Shown here one piece after another: positions 6,839 to 11,040 of a stretch of 11,040 nt of DNA; positions within the stretch are counted from its first letter, which is position 1, and each line of letters starts with the position of its first letter. Where the stretch lies: assembly GCA_030592355.1 (NCBI GenBank), contig JAUVJE010000067.1:1-11040 (forward strand). The letters run 5' to 3'. Below the pieces are notes generated by a model. That model was not told the DNA's origin, ran no database searches, and was given only the letters and a program-made list of their open reading frames with translations. This DNA is from Clostridia bacterium (GTDB lineage Bacteria > Bacillota > Clostridia > DUPQ01). Made by a program: the position numbers and the translations under genes.

Positions 6839-6844
6839 TCATCT

Positions 6845-8068
6845 ATGGATTTTTTAAAAGAACAATTCTCATATTCTAACGGTGGTATTACTGCTCCGAT
6901 TGGATTTACTGCATCCGGAGTTTCAGCCGGAATTAAAAAAAAAGGCGGACTTGATATCGCAATGGTCTTTTCTGAAATTACTGCTTCTGCCGCAGGTATT
7001 TTCACCCTAAACAAAGTGCGCGGTCATTCTCTGGATTTATGCGAAAATAATTTAAACGATGGAAAAGCGCGTTGTATTTTTATTAACAGCGGCAATGCAA
7101 ACGCCTGTCTTGGTCCATCAGGATATAATGATGCAATATCTATAGCTGCAAAATGCTCAGCTGAACTGGGAATCTTGCCAAATGATGTGCTTACAGGTTC
7201 TACCGGTATCATCGGACATCCCCTGCCAATGGTGAAAATACTGCCCGCGATAACAAATGCTTGTTCATCTTTATCAAGCTACGGCGGCTCAAAGTCTGCT
7301 TTAGCTATTTTGACAACTGATACATATCCCAAAGAAGTTGCCGTTTCATTCTTTCTAAATAGCAAAAAAGTAACAATAGGCGGAATGGCTAAAGGCTCCG
7401 GTATGATACATCCCAACATGGCCACTATGATAGGAGTTCTTACCACCGATGCAAATATTTCTTATCAATTATTGAAAATATTTCTTAAAAAATCATCTGA
7501 TAAATCTTTTAACAGGATTTCAGTTGACGGCGATACCAGCGTATGTGATAAAATTCTCATTCTGGCAAACGGGTTATCCGGAACGGATGAAATAAAACCA
7601 AACACTCCTGAAGCAGACCTTTTTCTAGCTGCTTTAACAGCTGTTTCTGTAAAGCTTGCTAAATTAATTGCAGCAGATGGAGAAGGAGCAACAAAACTGA
7701 TTGAAATACATGTGAAAAACGCACTAACTCCCGAAGATGCTCATAAAGCTGCGAAAGCCATTGCCAATTCCCCTCTCGTTAAAACGGCATTTTATGGTGA
7801 AGATGCCAATTGGGGACGAATCCTTACGGCAGCCGGCTATTCCGGTGCAGACTTTAATCCAGATATTACCTCAATTTCCATCGGCCCGTTAAACCTCTTT
7901 AAGAATGGTTTGGCAATATCCTTTGATGAAACAGAGGCCAAAGAAGTACTAAAGAAAAAAAATATTACTGTGATAGTTGATTTTTCCAATGGTACATTCG
8001 ATACCACTGTTTGGACATGTGATCTTTCCCATGATTATATTGATATTAACGCAAATTACAGAACTTAG
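6845..8068 (+). CDS. argJ: Glutamate N-acetyltransferase / amino-acid acetyltransferase ArgJ
   Basis: ArgJ moves the acetyl group from N-acetylornithine to glutamate, closing the cyclic arginine pathway in the cytoplasm; bifunctional forms also use acetyl-CoA. The 407-residue product has the whole family pattern: GGITAPIGFTASGVSAGIKK at the N-terminus (13-32), NSGNANACLG (81-90), TGSTGIIG (118-124), the self-cleavage and active-site segment GMAKGSGMIHPNMATMIG (180-197) with the nucleophile Thr194, the SVDGDTSVCD segment (226-235), ADGEGATK (277-284), FYGEDANWGRI (317-326) and the C-terminal TCDLSHDYIDINANYRT. The precursor would split between A193 and T194 into alpha and beta chains. I chose the ATG at 6845; a TTG 18 bases upstream has no better signal. 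No argB, argC, argD or argF is adjacent, which is unusual for argJ. A reductase gene follows after eight bases. Confidence 0.95.
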   Translation: MDFLKEQFSYSNGGITAPIGFTASGVSAGIKKKGGLDIAMVFSEITASAAGIFTLNKVRGHSLDLCENNLNDGKARCIFINSGNANACLGPSGYNDAISIAAKCSAELGILPNDVLTGSTGIIGHPLPMVKILPAITNACSSLSSYGGSKSALAILTTDTYPKEVAVSFFLNSKKVTIGGMAKGSGMIHPNMATMIGVLTTDANISYQLLKIFLKKSSDKSFNRISVDGDTSVCDKILILANGLSGTDEIKPNTPEADLFLAALTAVSVKLAKLIAADGEGATKLIEIHVKNALTPEDAHKAAKAIANSPLVKTAFYGEDANWGRILTAAGYSGADFNPDITSISIGPLNLFKNGLAISFDETEAKEVLKKKNITVIVDFSNGTFDTTVWTCDLSHDYIDINANYRT

Positions 8069-8076
8069 GTGAATAA

Positions 8077-9165
8077 ATGATATTTAAAGAATTCGGCACA
8101 ACAGGTAAAAAAGTTTCTGCAATAGGTTTTGGCGGTATGCGCTTCCCTAAAGATAAAAAAGGTTACAATTACGATTATTGTGCTGAAATGATTCATGAAG
8201 CCAACAGACTTGGTATAAATTATTTTGATACAGCACCCTTTTATAATGATGACAAAAGCGAAGAGATATTTGGCAATGCTTTTAAAAATATGCCTGATAC
8301 TTTCTATGTATCTACAAAAAGTGCCGCTCGTAAAGGTAGCGAACTTCGAAAAAGCCTTGAAAAATCTTTGATACGGTTAAATGTAGAAAAAATTAATTTT
8401 TTTCATGTATGGTGCGTAATGGATATGGATGATTATAAGCAGCGAATGGCGACCGACGGTCCATACGAAGAATTATTGAAAGCCAAATCCGAGGGGCTTG
8501 TAGAACACATATGTATATCAACACATTGCACGGGTGATGAAATTGCAGAAATTGCATCAAAGCAGAAATTTGACGGTATCCTTTTGGGCTATAACATAAC
8601 AAATTACAAATACAGGCAAGCGGGAATAAAAGCTGCTTTTAAAAACAATATCGCTGTGGTGACGATGAATCCCCTTGGCGGCGGTTTGATACCTGATAAT
8701 CCAAACTATTTCTCTTACATAAAGAATGAAACTGATACTGATGTTCTTCAGGCTGCAATACGTTTTAATGCCTCGCATAAAGAAATAACCGTAGTTCTCA
8801 CCGGAATGGATTCCATTGAACACGTTAGAGAGAATTGCAATAATTTAGACTTCTCCGAAGACTATGTTAAAAATACAATTACCAGAATCGACAGCTACAC
8901 CAAAGAAAGCCATGACAGCCTCTGTACAGGCTGTCGTTATTGCGAATACTGTCCGGAAGAAATCCCTGTATCTAAATTCATGCTGGCTTATAACAAAATG
9001 ATTCTTGGAGATGCTGCCGCATTAAAAGATAATATTAAATATCATTGGCGTATTCCACCGGAACTTGTTGATAAATGTATTGAATGCGGTTTATGCGAAC
9101 AAAAATGCACCCAGCACATTCCGATAATCGACAGATTAAAAAGTATTTCCGCCTTCTACAAATAA
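8077..9165 (+). CDS. Aldo/keto reductase with C-terminal two-[4Fe-4S] ferredoxin domain
   Basis: The 362-residue protein has an aldo/keto reductase barrel (about 1-265) fused to a ferredoxin-like tail, an architecture common in anaerobes. The barrel opens with GTTGKKVSAIGFGGMRFP and keeps the catalytic tetrad: D51 and Y56 in FDTAPFYN, K81 in STK, H110 in FFHVW. The tail carries two clusters of four Cys: C283, C286, C289, C292 (C-x2-C-x2-C-x2-C) and C334, C337, C340, C344 in CIECGLCEQKC, then TQHIPI where the usual residue after the last Cys is Pro. Eight Cys are enough for two [4Fe-4S] clusters. Reduction of a carbonyl with NAD(P)H, or electron exchange through the clusters, is likely, with the substrate unknown. 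AGGTGA precedes the ATG, overlapping the end of argJ, so it is probably co-transcribed and co-translated with argJ. Confidence 0.9.
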   Translation: MIFKEFGTTGKKVSAIGFGGMRFPKDKKGYNYDYCAEMIHEANRLGINYFDTAPFYNDDKSEEIFGNAFKNMPDTFYVSTKSAARKGSELRKSLEKSLIRLNVEKINFFHVWCVMDMDDYKQRMATDGPYEELLKAKSEGLVEHICISTHCTGDEIAEIASKQKFDGILLGYNITNYKYRQAGIKAAFKNNIAVVTMNPLGGGLIPDNPNYFSYIKNETDTDVLQAAIRFNASHKEITVVLTGMDSIEHVRENCNNLDFSEDYVKNTITRIDSYTKESHDSLCTGCRYCEYCPEEIPVSKFMLAYNKMILGDAAALKDNIKYHWRIPPELVDKCIECGLCEQKCTQHIPIIDRLKSISAFYK

Positions 9166-9227
9166 ACTGCGCTTCCACCGGATTCAACTCAATCAAGCAC
9201 AAATACAACTTTTTCTATTCCTTTTAT

Positions 9228-9266
9228 TTTACATCGATTTAACATTTCTATAATTTCTGCTTAATG
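9228..9266 (+). promoter_or_regulatory. Pho box (PhoP binding site) upstream of pstS
   Basis: Four hexamers occur in exact 11-base phase: TTTACA (9228), TTAACA (9239), ATAATT (9250) and TTAATG (9261), each separated by five bases. The Bacillus PhoP site is four TT(A/T/C)ACA-like hexamers spaced this way, and the first two copies are near perfect. The last copy ends 15 bases before the candidate -10, the usual position for an activated promoter. A PhoP-type response regulator would turn on the operon in low phosphate. Confidence 0.65.
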
Positions 9267-9281
9267 TAAAAGGGTTATTCT

Positions 9282-9287
9282 TATTAT
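9282..9287 (+). promoter_or_regulatory. Candidate -10 of the pst promoter
   Basis: TATTAT matches TATAAT at five of six positions. A normal -35 is missing and is replaced by the last Pho-box hexamer, as in activator-dependent promoters. Transcription would start near 9294, about 19 bases before the pstS ATG. Confidence 0.4.
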
Positions 9288-9312
9288 GGAAATAAATGTT
9301 TGGAGTTGAAAA

Positions 9313-10155
9313 ATGGGAAAAAACTATTTTAAATTCATGGCAATCGTTTTAACATTATTTATAATTGGCACAATATTTGTAAGCTGTAAAAATGAAAGTG
9401 ATACCAATTACAGTACAACACCTTCTGTAACCTATAAAGTTTCAATCGTTGGTTCAACGTCAGTTCAGGCAGTTGCAGGTCCCCTGTCTGAAGTATTTGA
9501 AGACAAATATCCAGGTTCAAGTGCAGAAGTACAGGGCGGCGGTTCCACTGTTGGTGTTACACAGGCGCTGGATGGTGCAGCTGATATCGGAATGGCCTCT
9601 AGGAATCTTAAGGCTAAAGAAAAAGGCAAGGGTCTTGTTGAACACAAAATAGCAGTTGACGGAATTGCTATAGTTGTCCATCCTTCAAATGTATTACACA
9701 CACTTACAACAAAACAAATTCAAGACCTTTTTTCAGGTGTAGTCACGAATTGGTCTGAAATCGGCGGTTCTGACAAACCTGTTGTCGTAATATCACGCGA
9801 AGAAGGTTCAGGTACAAGAGGTGCCTTTGAAGATATCCTTGATCTTGAATCGCATGTACTTCAAACGGTTGTTTCCGATAGTACAGGTTCTGTCAAAGCT
9901 ACTGTTGCAGGCAACGAAAACGCAATTGGATACATATCCGCCGGTTCACTGGACTATGACGTAAAAGCTGTTACAGTCGATGGCATCGAGTGTACTACAG
10001 ATACAATTAAAAACGGTACTTACGCAGTTGCAAGACCTTTTCTAATGCTTACGCTAGGTGAACCTAATAAAAATGCAAAAGCATTTTTGAATTTTGTATT
10101 CAGCAAAGAGGGACAAGACGTAATTGAAGCAGAAGGTTATGTAAGAGTTGATTAA
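9313..10155 (+). CDS. pstS: Phosphate ABC transporter substrate-binding lipoprotein PstS
   Basis: The 280-residue protein begins with a signal peptide and lipobox (IFVSC, Cys25), so it is tethered to the outside of the membrane, where it binds inorganic phosphate for the Pst transporter. The binding loops of the short Gram-positive PstS type are present: IVGSTSV (45-51), QGGGSTVG (74-81), DIGMASR (91-97) and REEGSGTRGAFE (162-173), whose Ser, Thr and Arg residues hold phosphate. AVDGIAIVVHP (114-124) and the C-terminal ARPFLMLT segment are also typical. GGAG sits seven bases before the ATG. It is the first gene of the operon, preceded by a Pho box; pstC follows after 118 bases. The residue at -3 of the lipobox is Phe rather than the usual Leu, a tolerated variation. 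Confidence 0.95.
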   Translation: MGKNYFKFMAIVLTLFIIGTIFVSCKNESDTNYSTTPSVTYKVSIVGSTSVQAVAGPLSEVFEDKYPGSSAEVQGGGSTVGVTQALDGAADIGMASRNLKAKEKGKGLVEHKIAVDGIAIVVHPSNVLHTLTTKQIQDLFSGVVTNWSEIGGSDKPVVVISREEGSGTRGAFEDILDLESHVLQTVVSDSTGSVKATVAGNENAIGYISAGSLDYDVKAVTVDGIECTTDTIKNGTYAVARPFLMLTLGEPNKNAKAFLNFVFSKEGQDVIEAEGYVRVD

Positions 10156-10243
10156 TCTCCACTTGGGAAAGATAGGTTCTGCCGCTTTACGCCAGTCCTT
10201 AACTTTTCCATTGCACTTCAATTCTTTTTTAAAGATAATTAAT

Positions 10244-10263
10244 CGGATTAAATTGATTAACCG
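10244..10263 (+). other. Small hairpin in the pstS-pstC spacer
   Basis: CGG-A-TTAA, loop ATTGA, TTAA-CCG: seven pairs with one bulged A, just before the pstC ribosome binding site (GGAG, 10263-10266), whose first G is in the stem. There is no T-run, so it is not a terminator. The rest of the 118-base spacer holds nothing I recognise. A hairpin here could protect the 3' end of a processed pstS mRNA or lower pstC translation, letting PstS outnumber the membrane subunits; this is inference. Confidence 0.3.
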
Positions 10264-10273
10264 GAGACATATA

Positions 10274-11040
10274 ATGAACTCAACAGCGTATTTGATTAGG
10301 TTTAAAAGAGAAAAAAGAATTTTTACTTTCATCGTTGAGAAGTTATTCTTATTCTGTGCATTTGTTTCTGTGCTTTCCGTAGCATTAATAACATTTTTCA
10401 TGTTTTACTCCGGTCTGCCCGGGCTTGTAGAAATCGGGTTTATAGAATTTGTTTTCGGTACTGACTGGAGCCCGGTATATGCAGACGGAGGATTCGGAAT
10501 CCTTCCTATGATACTTGGTTCGATATATGCAACTTTTGGAGCTATTGCACTAGGAGTTCCCATTGGTTTATACACAGCTGTAATGCTTTCAAGGTTAGCT
10601 CCGTCCTGGCTTGTGTCAATACTGAGGCCAGCTGTTGAATTAATGGCCGGCATCCCATCGGTGGTTTACGGTTTTTTCGGTTTGATGATAATCGTACCCT
10701 TTATACAAAAAACGTTCAATCTTCCCATGGGTCAATCACTCTTAAGTGCTATTTGCATACTGTCGTTTATGATATTGCCAACTGTTATCACTATTTCCTC
10801 TAATGCAATTTCATCCGTCCCCAAAGAATATACCGAAGCTTCGCTTGCCCTTGGTGCTACAAAAATGCAGACTATTTTCAAAGTTGAATTACCTGCAGCC
10901 AAATCAGGAATTCTTTCAGGCATAATACTCGGTATTGGCCGGGCCATTGGAGAAACAATGGCAGTAATAATGGTCGCTGGCAACATCCCTTTTATGCCTA
11001 AAGGAATTTTCATCATCTTTAGAACATTAACCGGGAATAT
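10274..11040 (+). CDS. pstC: Phosphate ABC transporter permease PstC (partial, runs off right edge)
   Basis: An open frame of 255 codons continues to the window edge without a stop. It encodes the PstC membrane subunit, which forms the phosphate channel with PstA. After a basic N-terminus (RFKREKR, 9-15) there are hydrophobic segments from about 23-45, 75-105, 122-145 and 155-178. Diagnostic stretches are GFGILPMILGSIYAT (73-87), the MAGIPSVVYGFFGL helix (124-137) and the cytoplasmic EAA loop EYTEASLALGATKMQTIF (185-202), which docks the ATPase PstB. This is followed by ELPAAKSGILSGIILGIGRAIGETMAV (205-231). GGAG seven bases before the ATG at 10274 supports the start. PstC proteins are usually about 290-320 residues, so roughly 40-60 residues are missing. 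pstA, pstB and phoU are expected to follow beyond the window. Confidence 0.93.
   Translation, partial: MNSTAYLIRFKREKRIFTFIVEKLFLFCAFVSVLSVALITFFMFYSGLPGLVEIGFIEFVFGTDWSPVYADGGFGILPMILGSIYATFGAIALGVPIGLYTAVMLSRLAPSWLVSILRPAVELMAGIPSVVYGFFGLMIIVPFIQKTFNLPMGQSLLSAICILSFMILPTVITISSNAISSVPKEYTEASLALGATKMQTIFKVELPAAKSGILSGIILGIGRAIGETMAVIMVAGNIPFMPKGIFIIFRTLTGN

Noticed and set aside
6827..6844. Upstream TTG start for argJ
   Set aside because: It has no ribosome binding site, overlaps the extended -10 element, and adds six residues not typical of ArgJ.
10054..11016. Minus-strand open frames over the pstS end and pstC
   Set aside because: They are shadows of pstS and pstC, whose plus-strand translations carry clear family motifs.
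1..11040. CRISPR array, tRNA/rRNA genes, transposase or defence system
   Set aside because: No regularly spaced repeats, tRNA-like TPsiC/cloverleaf sequences, transposase motifs or defence-type domains were seen on either strand.

Overview
The window looks like a chromosomal stretch from a low-GC, anaerobic member of the Clostridia (Firmicutes). Signs of this are a T-box leader upstream of an aminoacyl-tRNA synthetase, sigma-A-type promoters, AGGAGG-like ribosome binding sites, a Bacillus-type Pho box before pstS, a ferredoxin-fused aldo/keto reductase typical of anaerobes, and A/T-rich codon use. I cannot name the genus. I see no phage genes, transposase, CRISPR array, tRNA or rRNA. This is mostly housekeeping and accessory-metabolism sequence rather than a defence or mobile island.

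Layout. Positions 1-131 (minus) hold the first 43 codons of a histidyl-tRNA synthetase. It is preceded by a well-formed T-box leader with its own terminator (183-219) and promoter (419-447). The specifier region reads GACAC, and both the base after GAC and the T-box bulge UGGC point to tRNA-Asp rather than tRNA-His as the ligand, which predicts a hisS-aspS operon continuing off the left edge. Next on the same strand is an M23-type peptidase lipoprotein (515-1390). Divergent from it is a two-gene unit: a CPA2-type cation/proton antiporter (1612-2817) overlapped by 17 bases by an unrecognised membrane-anchored protein (2801-3496).

The middle region is a set of tightly packed single genes: an EamA/DMT transporter (3498-4403, minus), a UPF0173-type metallo-hydrolase (4473-5144, plus) and a membrane-anchored M20 peptidase (5153-6610, minus). 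The two convergent junctions have gaps of only 1 and 8 bases, with no hairpin terminator visible. The 6611-6844 gap holds a repeat-like structure: a palindrome flanked by two direct CCTGTCCC copies. It also holds an extended -10 promoter placed so that transcription of argJ would begin at or next to its ATG, suggesting a leaderless mRNA.

On the right, argJ (6845-8068) and an aldo/keto reductase with two [4Fe-4S] clusters (8077-9165) form a bicistron. The start of a phosphate-uptake operon follows: four Pho-box hexamers in exact 11-base phase (9228-9266), pstS (9313-10155) and the 5' part of pstC (10274 to the edge). PstS would capture phosphate outside the membrane and hand it to the PstC-containing ABC transporter, under PhoP-type control.

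I did not find a clear new multi-gene system. The most interesting leads are the T-box's apparent tRNA-Asp specificity ahead of hisS, the repeat element with the apparently leaderless argJ, the unknown gene overlapping the antiporter, and the isolated argJ-reductase pairing.
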